A stretch of 64,000 bases of DNA from Erinaceus europaeus (GCF_950295315.1 NC_080185.1:48155237-48219236); one strand, 5' to 3'; positions 22,667-35,390 are shown, numbered from the stretch's first letter. A program made the numbers and translations. The notes: generated by a model from the letters alone, not told the origin.

Positions 22667-22946
22667 CTCCTTTATTTATTTTCCATTTTGTTGCCCTTGC
22701 TTTTTATTGTTGTAGTAATTACTGTTGTTTTTATTGATGTCATCATTGTTAGATAGTACAGAGAGAAATGGAGAAAGGAGAGGAAGACAGAGAGGGAGAG
22801 AAAAAGACACCTACAGATCTGCTTCACCGCCTGTGAAGCAACTCCCCTGCGGGTGGGGAGCCAGGGGCTCAAACCTGCATCCTTATGCTGGTCCTTGCAC
22901 TTTGCGCCAGGTGCACTTAACCCTCTGTGTTACCGCTTGGCTTCCA
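22667..22946 (-). mobile_element. tRNA-derived SINE (type A), antisense
   Basis: An antisense type A SINE without extension. The TSD ggttcatta lies at 22658-22666 and 22947-22955, interrupting the L1 phrase 'gtgggttcattatttataat'. Confidence 0.92.
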
Positions 22947-23226
22947 GGTTCATTATTTATAATAGCTGAGTAGTATTCCATTGAATATGTATACCATAAT
23001 GCTCTCAGCCATTCATTTGTTGTTGGACACCTGGGCTGCTTCCAGGTATTGGCTATTATGAATTATGCTGCTATGAACATAGATATACATATATATGTAC
23101 ATATATATATATATATTTGGATGGGTATGATTGAGTCTTTAGGATATATCCCTAGGAGAGAGAGAAATTATTGAATCATAAGGAAGGTCCATTTCTAAGC
23201 TGGTGAAGGTTCTCCAGATTGCTCTC

Positions 23227-23346
23227 CACCGGGATTGGACCAATTTAAGTTCCCACCAGCAGTGCAGGAGGGTTCTTTTGTCTCCACACCGGGATTGGAC
23301 CAATTTAAGTTCCCACCAGCAGTGCAGGAGGGTTCTTTTGTCTCCA
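23227..23346. repeat. Exact 60-bp tandem duplication within L1
   Basis: The 60 bp starting 'caccgggattggaccaattt' at 23227 is repeated immediately at 23287 with no mismatch. Other L1 copies in the window have it once, so this is a local and probably recent duplication. Confidence 0.95.
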
Positions 23347-23429
23347 CAACCTCTCCAGCATTTGTTGCTTCTATCTTTTCTTTTTTAATTTTTTAAAATT
23401 TTTGTTGTTTATTTTAAAAAGGAGACATT

Positions 23430-23734
23430 GGGAGTCAGACTGTAGCGCAGCGGGTTAAGCGCAGGTGGCGCAAAGGACAAGGACCGGCATTAAGGATCCC
23501 AGTTCGAGCCCCAGCTCCCCACCTGCAGGGGAGTCGCTTCACAGGCGGTGAAGCAGGTCTGCAGGTGTCTGTCTTTCTCTCCTCTTCTCTGTCTTCCCCT
23601 CCTCTCTCCATTTCTCTCTGTCCTATGCAACAACGACAACAACAATAATAACTACAACAATAAAACAACAAGGGCAATAAAGGAAATAAATAAATAAAAA
23701 ATAAATAAAATAAATAAAAATAAAAAAGAGAGAA
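23430..23734 (+). mobile_element. tRNA-derived SINE (type A) in the L1 3' end
   Basis: The head 'cagactgtagcgcagcgggt' is close to the inferred master, followed by the full body and a long aataaataaa tail. The TSD aaaaaggagacatt lies at 23416-23429 and 23735-23748. It sits within the last bases of the full-length L1. Its low divergence suggests one of the youngest SINEs here. Confidence 0.95.
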
Positions 23735-25860
23735 AAAAAGGAGACATTAACAAATCCATAGGATAAGAGAGGTACAACTCCACACAATTCCCACCACCAG
23801 ATCTACATATCCCATCCCCTCCCCTGATAAGTTTCTTACTTTTTATCCCTCTGGCTGTATGGACCCACAGTCATTATACGATATAGAAGGTGGAAGGTCT
23901 GGCTTCTGTAATTGCTTCCCTACTGAACATGGGTGTTGACTGGTCAATTCATACTCCCAGCCTGCCTCTCTCATTCCCTAGCAGGGTGGGTCTCTGGGGA
24001 AGTGGAGCTCCAGGACACATTGGTGGGGTTGTCTGTCCAGGGAAGTCTGATCGGCATCATGCTGGCATCTGGAACCTGGTGGCTGAAAAGAGAGTTAACA
24101 TACAAATCCAAACAAATTGTTGAAAAATCATGGACCTAAAGGCTGGAATCGTGCAGATGAAGTGTTGGGGGGGTCCTCCATTTTGTAGATAGCTAGTAGG
24201 CATATTTTAGTTATATTTCAAAGGTTCTGTAGCTATACTAGTTTTTTTTTCTCTGAGCATGAAATCTGATATGCAGGTAGATCCAAGTTATTGAGTTATT
24301 GTCTGAGGAAGTGAGGACATGGCTGGAAAAGGGACACAAAGCTGGATCAGAATAGCTCCCTTATATGGGGAAGGGATATAAATATTGTAGACTGTAAACC
24401 CCATGGATTTGATCTGATTCACGGCCTGTATTAAGCTTAGAAACCTATGTTTCCTCTGTATCCCTGTAGATCTGAGCTCACATTCTGTGGCCATGAGTAG
24501 GAACATTCCAAGCTGCCCCAATTTCAGGACCTATCTTCCTCAGGTGGTAGGTAGAGTATGTTGCCCAACCTCCCTTCAGAGGATGGAACATTCTTTACTG
24601 TTGTTGGTCCACATTGAGGGCAAGGTCCTATGGTGGCCCCCGAAGGGGTTCATTGTGTTGTTCCTAATGGAGATGACTGGTAACAACAGAGAGAGGGATT
24701 TATTCGATATCTAGACCTATCATGTCTGTTTGGGAATCTCAGGACTCCCCGAATAGGGACTCAGCTAATGAGGTGGCCCGAGAGTGACTAAAGAGTCATC
24801 ATTAATGTATGCCAGTCTCTCGCCCTTATTCAGCTTTTGCAGTCCTTTCTTTGATAAGGTTAGCTTTGGACAGAGTGAGAGAACTGTAATAAGAAGTAGG
24901 TGAAGAGGGTAAGTCTAATGAGATATTATTTTATTAGGAACTTCATACTGACTCACAGCAGATTATTGTGTACTTTTGCTTTCAGGTATATATTTTGCCT
25001 TACTTTATGGATAAGTGTGAAAATGTGCTCTATCTTAAGGGACCTGCTCTATATCTAGGTTTTGGGACTTTGTTAGGAAGTGAAACTCCTGGAATGGAAT
25101 TTGAGAAACTATGAAAGGAAAGGGCTCACCCGAGTAATGAAGTTGAAAAGTTGTCATTACACACGTGAAGTCTCTAGACACAGTGTGAAGTGAAGCTTGC
25201 TGAAGTGGTACTCAATGCATTGATTAGGTTGGGATTGGCAGATGCAATATTATTTGGTATGAATTGAGAGAAGCATGCAGGAAAGTGAGCCCCACCCTAG
25301 AGTTTACAGCACCGGGGGAAAATATAGGGTCTATAGTGGAAATATGAGGTTACTGCAGTCTTAGGGTTCAAGAAGTCTGTAGTTATTGTTATAATCACAT
25401 TATTTGGTAATTGGGTTAACTTTGAAAAATCCCTTTGTTAGGATTTGATGTATAGTACCCAACATCACCATAGTTTATATCCTTTGGCGTTATTTGTATA
25501 TAGCTGTGCCACCGGTTGCTTCCCTCCTCCCTGGTCTAGGCTTTTGAGAGAGTCAGCATATCAAAGACTCAGTTTATGTATTGAGAAGACTCTGTGCATT
25601 AAAAAGTTTAAGATATACAATCCATTTTCCCCTCTCATATTAATTAAATAGTGATTTATATGAGTACAAATTAAAAGGAATGTACATAAATACCATTCCC
25701 ACCACCAAAATACTGTGTCCCATCCCACCCAGCCCTCCACTCCTGTCGACCCGGGAAGCCAAATATCCACCCTCACCCTCACCCCAGGGGTTTTACTTTG
25801 GAGTTCTACTCCAGATTTAGTCAAATTCTGCTTTTAGTTTCCCTTTCTGTTCTTTTTTCT

Positions 25861-28800
25861 AAACTTCTCCTCATAAGTGGGATCATCCCATACTCATTTT
25901 TTATCTTTCTGACTTAGCTCACTTAACATAATTCCTTCTAGCTCCATCCACTATATGTCAGAGAAGGTGGTTTCATTGATCTTAATAGTTGCATACTATT
26001 TCATTGTATATATATATACCACAGCTTTCTCAGCCACTCATCTGTTGTTGGACACCTGGGTTGCTTCCAGGTATTAGCTATTAAGAATTGTGCTGCTATG
26101 AACATAGATGTACAAATATCTTTTTGCTTGGGTGTTATGGAGTCCTTGGGGTATATCCCCAAGAGAGTAATTAATGGGTCATATGGAAGGTTCAAATCTA
26201 TCCTTGTGAGAGTTCTCCAGACTGCTCTCTGGACCAGTTTACATTCCCACCAGCAATTCAGAATGGTTCCTCTGTCCCCACAGCCTCTCCAGCATTTGTT
26301 GCTGCTGTCCTTTTTGATGTATGCCATTCTTACAGGAGTGAGGTGGTATCTCAATGTTGTCTTTATTAGCATTTCTCTGACAATTAGCCACCTGGAGCAA
26401 TTTTTCATGTGTTTGTTAGCCTTTTGTATCTCCTATGTAGTGAATGTTCTGTTCATATCCTCTGCCCATTTTTGGATGGAGTCATTCGCTTTTTTGTTAC
26501 TAAGTTTGCTGAGCTCTTTTATATTTTGGTGATTAGTCTATTGTCTGGTGTATGGCATGTGGAGATCTTCTCCCATTCAGTGAGGGGTCTCCTTGTTTGT
26601 GTGATAGTTTCTTTGGATGTGCAGAAGCTTTTCAATTTGATGTAGTCCCACTGATTTGTTTCTGCTTTAGTCTTCCTTGCAATTGGGTTTGTTTCATCAA
26701 AAATGTCCTTGAGGCTTAGGTTTTAGGGAAAGTGTTCCACCCATGTTTTCCTCTAATATTTGATTGTTTTTGGTCTAACATCCATGTCCTTGATTCATTT
26801 GGATCTGATTTTTGTTTCTGGTGAGAAAAGGTGGTTCAGTTTCATTCTTCTGCATATTTCAACCCAGTTTCCCCAGCACCATTAATTGAAGAGAGCTTCC
26901 TTCCTCTATTTAATACTTTGGGCCCCCTTATCAAAGATGAGATGTCCATCCGTGTGGGGGTTTAGCTCTGGGCTTTCAATTCTGTTCCACTAGTCTGTGT
27001 GCCTATTTTTGTTGAGTACCAGGCTGTTTTGATGATGATGATGATGGTTTTATAAATACAGTTTGAGATCTGGGAGTGTGGTTCCTCCATTTCTGTTTCT
27101 TTTCCTCAAGAATGTTTTGGCAACTCTAGGTGTTTTCTTGTTCCAAGTAAATGACTGCAGTTTATGTTCTATTCTCTTAAAGAAGCTTGGTGGAATTTTG
27201 ATGGGTATCATGTTAAATTTGTATATGGCTCTGGGGAGAATATTCATTTTGATGATATTTATTCTTCCAATCTATGAGCATGGGATATATTTCCATTTCT
27301 TAGTATCAGTTTCTATTTCCTTGAAGAGTGACTCATAGTTTTCAGTGGACAAGTCTTTTACTTCTTTGGCCAGCTTTATTCCTACGTATTTTTTTTTTTT
27401 TTTTTTGCTGCAACAGTGAATAGGAATGATTTCTGGATGTCTTCTTCAGATTTAGTGTTTGCATAAAGAACTGCCCCTAATTTTTATACATTGATTTAGT
27501 AGCCTGACACCTTGCTATATTGCCTAATAAATTCCAGTAATTTTCTGATGATTCTTTAGGTTTTTCTATGTATACTATCATATCATCTGCAAATAGTGAG
27601 CGCTTGACTTCTTCCCTTCCAATCTGTATTCCTTTGATTTTTTTCTCTTCCCTGATTTCTATGGCAAAAACTTGCAATACTATGTTGAAGAGTAATGGTG
27701 ATAGTGGACAGCCCTGTCTAGTTCCCGATCTGAGGGGGAATTCTTTCAGCTTCTGTCCATTGAGTATGATGTTGGCTGTAGGTCTGTGATATATGGACTC
27801 CACTATCTTGAGGAATTTCCCATCTATTCCCATTTTTTGTAGAGTTTTGAGCATGAATGGGTATTGTATTTTGTCAAAGGCTTTCTCTGCATCTATTGAG
27901 ATAATCACATGGTTTTTGGTTTTGCTTTTATTGATGTGGTGAATGACATTGATTGACTTACGTATGTTGAACCAGACTTACATTTCTGGAATAAATCCCA
28001 CTTGGTCATAATGAACAATGTTTTTGATATGCTGCTGTATCTGGTTGGCCAAGATCTTGTTTAGTATTTTGGCATCTGTGTTCATCAGAGATATTGGTCT
28101 GCAGCTTTTCTCTTTTGTTGTATTCCTATCTGCTTTTGGTATCAGCGTGATGTTGGCTTCATAGAAGGAGGAAGGGAGTGTTCCTTTTTCTTCAGTCTTG
28201 TGTAAGAGCTTTAGAAGTATAAGTATTATCTGTTTCCTGAAACTTTTGTAGAATTCCTCTGTGAGGCCATCTGGTCCAGGACTTTTGATGTTGGGAAGAT
28301 TTTTATTAATTGATTTCTTTATCTGTGTTTGGTGCATTTAGGTTTTGTAGTTCTTCTTGGTTCAATTTTTGAAGGGCATACGTTTCTAAGAATTCCTCCA
28401 TTTCTTCCAGATTCTCTAGCTTGGTGGCTTATAGTTCTTCATAGATGTTTTGCATGATTTTCAGGATTTCTGTGGTGACAATGTAATATTTCCTCTATTG
28501 TTTACAATTCTATTTATTTGGGTCTTCTCATTTTTTTTTTAGTGAATCTGGCTTGGGGTTTGTCAATCTTGTTTAATTTTTCAAAGAACCAACATTTGGC
28601 TTCATTGATCTTTTGTATGTTTCTATTCTTTTCGATGCTGTTCATTTCTGCTCTAATTTTAGTGATTTCTGTCCTTCTCGTTGCTTTAGGTTCCCTTTTT
28701 TCTTCTTCCTCTAAGTCCTTAAGGCTTGCAGTAAGGTTGTTTATTTGAGCTTTTTCTTGTTCTCTAATCTGTGGTTGTATGGCTATGAGTTTCCTTCTCA

Positions 28801-29640
28801 ATACAGTTTTAGCTGTGTTCCAAATATTTTGATAACTTTTGTCTTCATTTTCATTTGTTTCCAGGAACATTTTAATTTCTTGCTTGAGTGCCTCTCTGAC
28901 CCAGCAGTTCTTTCACAGCATGTTGCTAAGTTTCCAAATTCTGTGACTTAAAACAGTTTTCTGTCTGTTCTTGAATGTTATCTTTACTCTACTGTGGTCT
29001 GAGAAGAAACTTGGTATGATTTCAGTGCTCTTGAATTTGTTGATACTGTCTTTGTGCCATAACATGTGGTCGGTCCATGAGGATGTGCTGTGTGGATTAT
29101 AAAAGAATGTGTATTTCAGTTTTTTGGAGTGAAAGACTCTGAAAATGTCCAGGAGGTCTAGTCTGTCTTTCTCTTCATTTAATTCTCTTGTTTCTTTGTT
29201 GATTCTCTGCTTTGTTGATCTGTGTAAGTGTGAGACTGGGGTGTTGAAGTCTCCCACTATTATTTTATTATATTGATTTATTTTTGTAGTTCTTTCAGTA
29301 GGTGTTTGATGTATTTAGATGGTCCCTCATTGGGTGCATAGATGTTAATAATTATGAAATCTTCTTGGTTGACTGATCCTCTAATCATTATGTAATAGGC
29401 TTTCCTATCTTTTATTACTTTATTTAACTTAAAGTCGATTGTGTCAAATATGAGAATGGCTGTTCCTGCCTTTTCTTGTGTTCCATTAGCCTGTATAATA
29501 TTTTTCCATCCTTTCACTTTAAGTCTGTGTTTGTCTTGTTGGGTCAGGTGGTATTTTTGCAAGCAGCATATGGGTGGTTGTGTTTTCAGATCTATTCTCT
29601 CATTCTGTGTCTTTTATTGGGTGAATTTAATTGATTGAAA
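25861..29640 (-). pseudogene. L1 ORF2 remnant of the full-length copy
   Basis: Minus-strand fragments cover the whole of ORF2 in order. The endonuclease is at 28913-29562 (NIYAPNEGP, MGDFNTP, FSDHSRVK). The reverse transcriptase is at 27477-28337 ([41 protein letters not shown], and catalytic FADD). The C-terminal domain with a Cys/His cluster ([18 protein letters not shown]) is at 26001-26408. The family makes the nicked-target primed reverse transcriptase. Here frameshifts separate nearly every block. Confidence 0.93.
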
Positions 29641-30676
29641 TTTATTGATATTATGGATTTAATGTATTGTAGTACCATTATTCAACAATTATTTATTTGC
29701 TCTGATATATGACAAGTATTATGGTGGTGTTCTTGTTTATAAGAGGTCTTTTAGTACCTCTTCCAGGGCAGACTTGGTGATGGTTGTCTTCTTTGACTGT
29801 TGTCTGAGAAGGCTTTGATCCCTCTATCTAGTTTGAATGAATGTCTAGCAGGATATATTATCCTTGGTTGAAACCCTTTTCATTTAGGGCTCAATAGATA
29901 TCTTGTCATTCTCTTCTGGATTTTAGAGCTTGAGTGGAGAAGGTTGCTGATAGTCTTATAGGTTTTCCCATGTATGTGACTTTTTTTTTTCTCTTGCAAC
30001 CTTTAGGATGCTTTCTTTATCTTATTTCTTTTGATTGTAACTGTGATGTGTCTTGGTGTCTTCAAGTCTGTGTTGATTCTGTTTGGGACTTTCTGGTCCT
30101 CTTGAATCTTAATGTCCTTTCTGTTGTTTAGGTCTGGGAAGTTTTCTTCCATTATTTCCTCTAAGCTATTTATTTCCCCTTCCTCTCTTTCTTTCTCTGG
30201 TAGGCCAATTATACGAATGTTACTTCTTTTGAGATCATCCCAATGGTCTCTATTGTTGTTTTCAGTGTCTCTAAGTCTCTTTTTGAGCTCTTTTACCTCT
30301 TTCTTAGTTTTTTCTAGCTCATCCTCTGTCTGGCTAATTCTGTTTTCTGCTTCTGTTCATCTGATTTCCCTTCCCTCAGCTTCTTTCTTCAGTTCTGTTA
30401 TAATATTGGCTTGTTCTGCTAGTTGGCCTTTTCAGTCAGCTTTCATTTCTCTAATTACCTCAATGTAGCTAGCATTTTTCTTGAAGGTCTCATCTGTTGT
30501 TTCCCTAATTCTAATACCCCTTCCTCCATAGTTGTCTTCATTTATGTGATTATTAGGTTTATTATTTCTTGCATACTTTTCTTATCTATGGTTACTTCTG
30601 ACTGATTTGAAGTTTCTTTTGGGCTCCTTTCTTGATTCATTGTGGTATCAGTTTTATTTGCTCTTGATTTAACCAT
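29641..30676 (-). pseudogene. L1 ORF1 remnant of the full-length copy
   Basis: An ATG on the minus strand at 30676-30674 opens a reading MVKSRANKTDTT, followed by a charged coiled-coil and then an RNA-binding stretch near 30100-30240. The C-terminal third, 29641-30100, is heavily decayed. ORF1p normally forms trimers that coat L1 RNA. I cannot place the stop codon with confidence. Confidence 0.75.
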
Positions 30677-31932
30677 TTTTTTATTGATGTGGTTATTATT
30701 TTTCTGTCCTGTTGTTCTTCAGTTTTTTTTTTTTGAGTACAAGCCAAGCTATACTAAAGACCTTTATGACAAGTGCAGCCACCAACATCAGAAATTACAA
30801 CAATAGTGACTGAAGCAAAGACTGATGCAGTTCAACCAATATGATTTAGCCAAACAACACCTCCAATCCGAAAAAAAATAGCAACCAAACAAAAGAAAAA
30901 GAAAGAGACAGGAAAAAAGGGAAATGAAGAACACACAATTATGCAAATCTACTGTCCATTATAAATCCTAGGGATAGAAAGGTGCGAAAGGGAAATAAAG
31001 AAGACTCAGACACATAGAGTCCACTCAGCGTCAGTTTTCTTCCCCCAAATAATTCACAAGCGAGTATCAGTGAATTCAGAAAACAAAAGAAGGAGGAAGG
31101 AAGAGAAGAATAAAATAAAATAAAGAAAGGAAGAAAGAAAGAAAGAAAGAAAGAAGAAAAAAGGAAGAGCAGTGAAAGGAAAGCGGTTTTTTTTTTAAAT
31201 TAGCTATGAGGAGGGAAAAAGGAGAGTAGAGAGAAGAGATAGAGAGAAACAAGTTCCTCTCACAGTGGCTAGGACACCCAGTAACCTAGCAATGGAAATA
31301 ACAACAATGGTTAATTTTGGTCAACATGAAGAGGGTGGATGGAAAGGGACACTTGTATATAATTATAGTAGTAATAAAATAAAGTAGAAAACCCCCAACA
31401 GTCAGTCTGCAGTTTGGACTGCTCAATTGGATGCAGGCAGCCTGAGCAAATACAGCCAATTTGTAGAATTATCAAAACAAACAAAAAAACTCTCCAGGTA
31501 GTCTATCCCAGGCAGAGATGAGGCTCTGATTGGTCAGGTATTCTATCACTCAAATAGAGCTCCAGCCACTTAAAAAAATGAAGTTAAAGGAAGAGACTTG
31601 GAATGACACTCCTGGTGAGCTAGGAATCTTGGTAAAGAAAATATCTCAGCGGGGAGCCTGCTGGGAGTGGCTTTTTTGCCCCTGGGATATGGTACTGGGG
31701 TGGTGGGCATGAGCTTAGAAATAATCAAAGGATTTTCCTTTGTCTCCCTGACCTCCCATTGTCAGCCCAAGAGAGAGTTACGGGACTGTATTTTGGTGTC
31801 ACTCTGACCAGCCTGTGTTCACCCTCCTACAGACAGCCTGGTATTGGACCCTATCTAGTGGATCTCAGGTTGCAAGCTGCTGCCTCTTGGAGATCATGGC
31901 AGCTGCAGTTCCAAATTTACCATCTTGGCTTT
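30677..31932 (-). promoter_or_regulatory. L1 5' UTR (internal promoter region) of the full-length copy
   Basis: About 1.26 kb lies between the ORF1 start and the element's 5' end. In other mammals this region carries the internal Pol II promoter and often a YY1-type site at the very start. Here 'ccaagatgg' near 31920-31928 (minus strand) matches the YY1-like CAAGATGG core. The middle is purine-rich with a GAAA run. Activity is not shown. Confidence 0.6.
31128..31164. repeat. (GAAA)n microsatellite in L1 5' UTR
   Basis: About seven gaaa units follow an 'aaaataaaataaag' run. The L1 copy at 2908-9690 has no such expansion, so it arose after insertion or in a sub-lineage. Confidence 0.8.
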
Positions 31933-31947
31933 GCTGCTATCTTTTCT

Positions 31948-32077
31948 GTTGTATGGCATTCTCACAGGAGTGAAGTGGCATCTCATTGTTGCCTTTATTT
32001 GCATTTCTCTGACAGTCAGTGACCTGGAGCAAATTTTCATATTTCTGTTGGCATTTTGTATCTCTTCTGTAGTGAAT
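31948..32077 (-). mobile_element. Old L1 ORF2 antisense (right part of the split host)
   Basis: 'gttgtatggcattctcacag' through 'ctgtagtgaatgt' continues the ORF2 C-terminal text that broke off at 23366, proving that the 8.5-kb block between them was inserted. Confidence 0.88.
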
Positions 32078-32079
32078 GT

Positions 32080-33115
32080 AAGACAACTTTTTAAAGCTAG
32101 TCTTACTGTCATGTGAATGTGCTACTTGTTTCCATTTCTTCTTATTATCTCATTGTTATCTCTTATTATTATTGTCTGGATCTGCTTTATTGTTTATCAT
32201 ACACTTAAGATTTTTTTCCTTTGTTATTTTCTTTTAGAATCCCTTTCATTAATTCTTTCAAGACATGTTTCTTTGTGGAAAATTTCTTTAGCTTTTGTGT
32301 GTCTGAGAAGACCTTTATTTCTCCCTTTTAGTTGATAATAATTTTGCAGGGAAAAGTATTAGCGACTAACAAGTGCTATCTTTCAGCACTTCTAATGTCA
32401 TTTCATTCTCTAGGGCTTCTGCTAACAGGCATGCTGACAGTGCTGCCTTTATATACCATTTCCTGTCAATCAGGAGCAACCTGTAATATTTCTTTTCCTT
32501 ATCATTGACTTTTGATTGCTTTACAATGGTGTGTCTTGGTACAGAAGATTTTGAATTCAGAAAATTTGGTGTTATTTCTATTTCCTAAACATGTATGTCC
32601 TGGTCACTCCTCAAGATAGAAAAAAAACAACATAGTATTTCCTTGAGTTAGAATTTGCTTTCTTTTCTCTCTCTCCTCTCTTTCTGGAACTCTTATTATA
32701 CTTATAATTTTAAAAATATAATTTAATATTTCAGGTAAAATTGTTTCATTTTTCCTAAAATGTTTATTTCTCCATCTTCTTTCATTTCAAGTGTTGTGGT
32801 CAATTTGTATTTCATTTTTATATTATCTCTTCTGTATGATCTAATCTACTCCCAGGGATCTTTTTTTAAACCAGGAATCCATTCATAGTGTTCTTGACAC
32901 CCAGCAATTCGGTTTGGATTTTTCCCCTGTCAAACTGCACATCTCTTCAGTGAAGAATCCCTTGATTCCATTATTTCTATGTTGGTATTGAACCTATTTC
33001 TGTATGTTGAGAGTTTCAAAATTCTTGACTTGCTATCGCAGTTAATTTTCTGAATTCTTTCTCTGCTAAGGCATCCAGTTCTTCTTCCTAGTTTCCCACT
33101 ATGTAGGCACAAAAA
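32080..33115 (-). mobile_element. Ancient L1M/HAL1-like ORF1 region, antisense
   Basis: T-rich phrases such as 'ttctctagggcttctgctaa', 'caatggtgtgtcttggtac' and 'tttatttctccatcttcttt' resemble the antisense of ancient L1/HAL1 ORF1. It is diverged, with no usable frame. Confidence 0.6.
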
Positions 33116-33146
33116 AAGTCATTATTTTTCCCTGACACCAGGGTTA

Positions 33147-33440
33147 ACACTGTGGCTCTCATTTCCCCCAGATCCCTGGCCCCTTAGGGAAAGAGAGAGA
33201 TAGGCTGGGAGGATGGATTGACCTGCCAATGCCCATGTTCAGCGGAGAAACAATTACAGAAGCCGGGCCTCCTGCACCCCATGATCCTGGGTACATACTC
33301 CCAGAAGATTAAAGAATAGGACACCTATCAAGGGAGGGGATTGGATACGGAGTTCTGCTGGTGAGAATTTTGTAGAACTGTACCCCTCTTATGGGAGTGT
33401 CAATATTTCCATTTTATAAATAAAAATGATAAAATAGAAC
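33147..33440 (+). mobile_element. L1 3' end, sense, 5'-truncated
   Basis: 'ccttagggaaagagagagat' through 'ctgtacccctcttatg' and an 'aataaaaatgataaaa' tail is the terminal 0.3 kb of an L1 3' UTR with several differences. Confidence 0.85.
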
Positions 33441-33484
33441 ACTGGGTCTCTGTGGATGAACTATGTATCCACTACTCTGAATGG

Positions 33485-33820
33485 CAATTTTTCCATTTTT
33501 TTCCTTCTGTCTAATTTCTATTGCACAGGATGGAGAAGATAAGAGGGAGGAGCAGACAGGAATAGAAATGAAAAGATAAAGAGAGAAACCTGCAGACATA
33601 CTTCACCACTTGTGAACCCTCCCCCCCCTGCAGGTAGGGAGGGGGCGGCTCAAACCCAGGTCCTTGTGCATGGTAACATGTACTCTTAACTTGTTGCACC
33701 ACCAACCCACCCCTTATTTGTATTTTTTTATTAGCTAAGACAGGGAGAAATAGAGAAATGAAAAAGAAATATAAATAGAAACACCTGCAGACTTGTTTCA
33801 CTGTTTGTAAATAGATTTAG
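33485..33820 (-). mobile_element. Two old SINE pieces, antisense
   Basis: 33485-33716 is a decayed antisense SINE ('cccccctgcaggtaggg', 'gttgcaccaccaaccc'). 33717-33820 is the tail, purine-rich zone and start of the body of another ('acacctgcagacttgtttca'). Confidence 0.75.
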
Positions 33821-34197
33821 TTTTTCAAGAACTTTCATGGTTTTCATGTTCGCATATTTAGTTTGGTTTCTATTATCAAGCCTGTAGGTTGTACTATGAC
33901 TGGAAAAGTCCAGTCGGCATCATGCTGGCATCTGGAACCTGGTGGCTGAAGAGAGTTAACATACAAAGCCAAACAAATTGTTGAACAACAGTCATGGACC
34001 TAAAGGCTGGAATAGTGCAGATGAAGTGTTGGGGGGTACTCACTGCAGACTCTTTTGTACTTCTGCTTTCAGGCATATATTTTTCCCTGATTTATGGACA
34101 CGTGTGAACATATCCTTTATCTCAGGGGAGCTGGTCTATATCGAGGTCTGGGGACTTTCTAAGACAATATTACTCAGCTATTAAAAATGGTGAACTC

Positions 34198-34972
34198 GAT
34201 CATAGGGACGGTCCATGTCCAGCCTTCTGAGAGTTTTCCAGACTGCTCTCCACAGAGGCTGTACCAATAAACATTCCCACCAGCAATGTAAAAGTGTTCC
34301 TCTGTCCCCACAACCTCTCCAGCATTTGTTGCTGCTGTCCTTTTTGATGTATGCCATTCTTATAGGAGTAAGGTGGTATCTTAGTGTTGTCTTAATTTGC
34401 ATTTCTCTGACAATCAGTGACCTAGAGCAGTTTTTCATATGTTTGTTAGCCTTTTGGATCTCCTCTGAAGTGAATGTTTTGTTCATATCCTCTGCCCACT
34501 TTTGGATGGGGTCATTTGATTTTTTGGTGCTAAGTTTGCTGAGCTCTTTATATATTTTGGTGATTAGTTTCTTGTCTGATGTATGGCATGTGAAGATCTT
34601 CTCCCATTCTGTGAAGGGTCTCTTTGTTTGTTTAATAGTTTCTTTGGATGTGCAGAAGATTTTCAATTTGATGTAGTCCCATTGGTTTGTTTCTGCTTTA
34701 GCCTCCCTTGCACTTGGGTTTGATTCATCAAAGATGTCCTTGAGGTGTAGGTGGGAAACTGTTTTACCAATGTTTTCCTCTAAGTATTTGATTGTTTCTG
34801 GTCTGACATCTAGGTCTTTGATCCATTTGGAGTTGATTTTTGTTTCTGGTGAGATAAAGTGGTTCAATTTCATTCTTCTGCATGTTACAACCCAGTTTTC
34901 CCAGCACCATTTATTGAAGAGAGCCTCCTTTTTCCATTTAATCCTTTGGGCCTCCTTATCAAAGATTAGATG
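34198..34972 (-). pseudogene. Inverted L1 ORF2 segment (C-terminal third)
   Basis: A single frame stays open on the minus strand through this piece. It encodes the post-RT region of ORF2, with FNKWCWENWVVTCRRMKLNH, then [20 protein letters not shown], then the Cys/His cluster [18 protein letters not shown]. It ends where the inversion junction lies. The lack of stops over about 260 codons sets this copy apart from the older L1s. Confidence 0.9.
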
Positions 34973-35283
34973 TAATTCCTCTCCTGGGGTTATACTCCAA
35001 GGACTCCATAACACCCAACCAAAAAGAGGTGTGTACTCCTATGTTCATATCAGCACAATTCATAATAGCTAAAACCTGGAAGCAACCCAGGTGCCCAACA
35101 ACAGATGAGTGGCTGAGAAAGCTGTGGTATATATACACAATGGAATACTATGCAGCTATCAAGAACAATGAACCCACCTTCTTTGACCCATCTTGGACAG
35201 AGCTAGAAGGAATTATGTTAAATGACCTAAGTCAGAAAGATAAAGATGAGTATGGGATGATCCCACTCATCAACAGAAGTTGA
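34973..35283 (+). pseudogene. L1 ORF2 C-terminal end, sense
   Basis: From 35029 an open frame encodes the ORF2 C-terminus ([20 protein letters not shown], then MEYYAAIKNNEP) and ends in INRS with a TGA at 35281-35283. Upstream, 34973-35028 shows the preceding codons ('ctcctggggttatactcc') with a shift. Confidence 0.88.
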
Positions 35284-35390
35284 GTAAGAAGATCTGAAAG
35301 GGAAACTAAAAGCAGGACCTGACCAAATTGTAAGTAGGGCGCCAAAGTAAAAACCCTGTGGTGAGGGGTAGACATGCAGCTTCCTGGGCC

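Larger units (their letters stand above)
20482..23366 (-). mobile_element. Old L1 antisense, host of several insertions (left part)
   Basis: Segments 20482-21545, 22280-22657 and 22956-23366 follow one another in L1 order: old 3' UTR, end of ORF2, then the C-terminal ORF2 coding part ('agccattcatttgttgttgg', 'gctgctatgaacatagat'). The sequence resumes at 31948 after the full-length L1. It holds a young L1 end, a SINE and a 60-bp tandem duplication. Confidence 0.85.
23382..31932 (-). mobile_element. Full-length L1 LINE, antisense, with TSD
   Basis: Read on the minus strand it begins 'aagccaagatggtaaatttg', close to the conserved mammalian L1 5' end. It continues through a 5' UTR (30677-31932), ORF1, ORF2 (25861 to about 29640) and a long-type 3' UTR to an A-rich tail near 23382-23415. 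The flanks belong to one older L1. A 15-bp duplication with one mismatch, gcttctatcttttct and gctgctatcttttct, occurs at 23367-23381 and 31933-31947. Removing its own SINE (23430-23734) leaves about 8.2 kb. Many frameshifts and stops show it is inactive. Confidence 0.93.

Noticed and set aside
34181..35014. 277-codon open frame on the minus strand
   Set aside because: It is the inverted ORF2 part of the twin-primed L1 and runs across the inversion junction. It is not a host gene.
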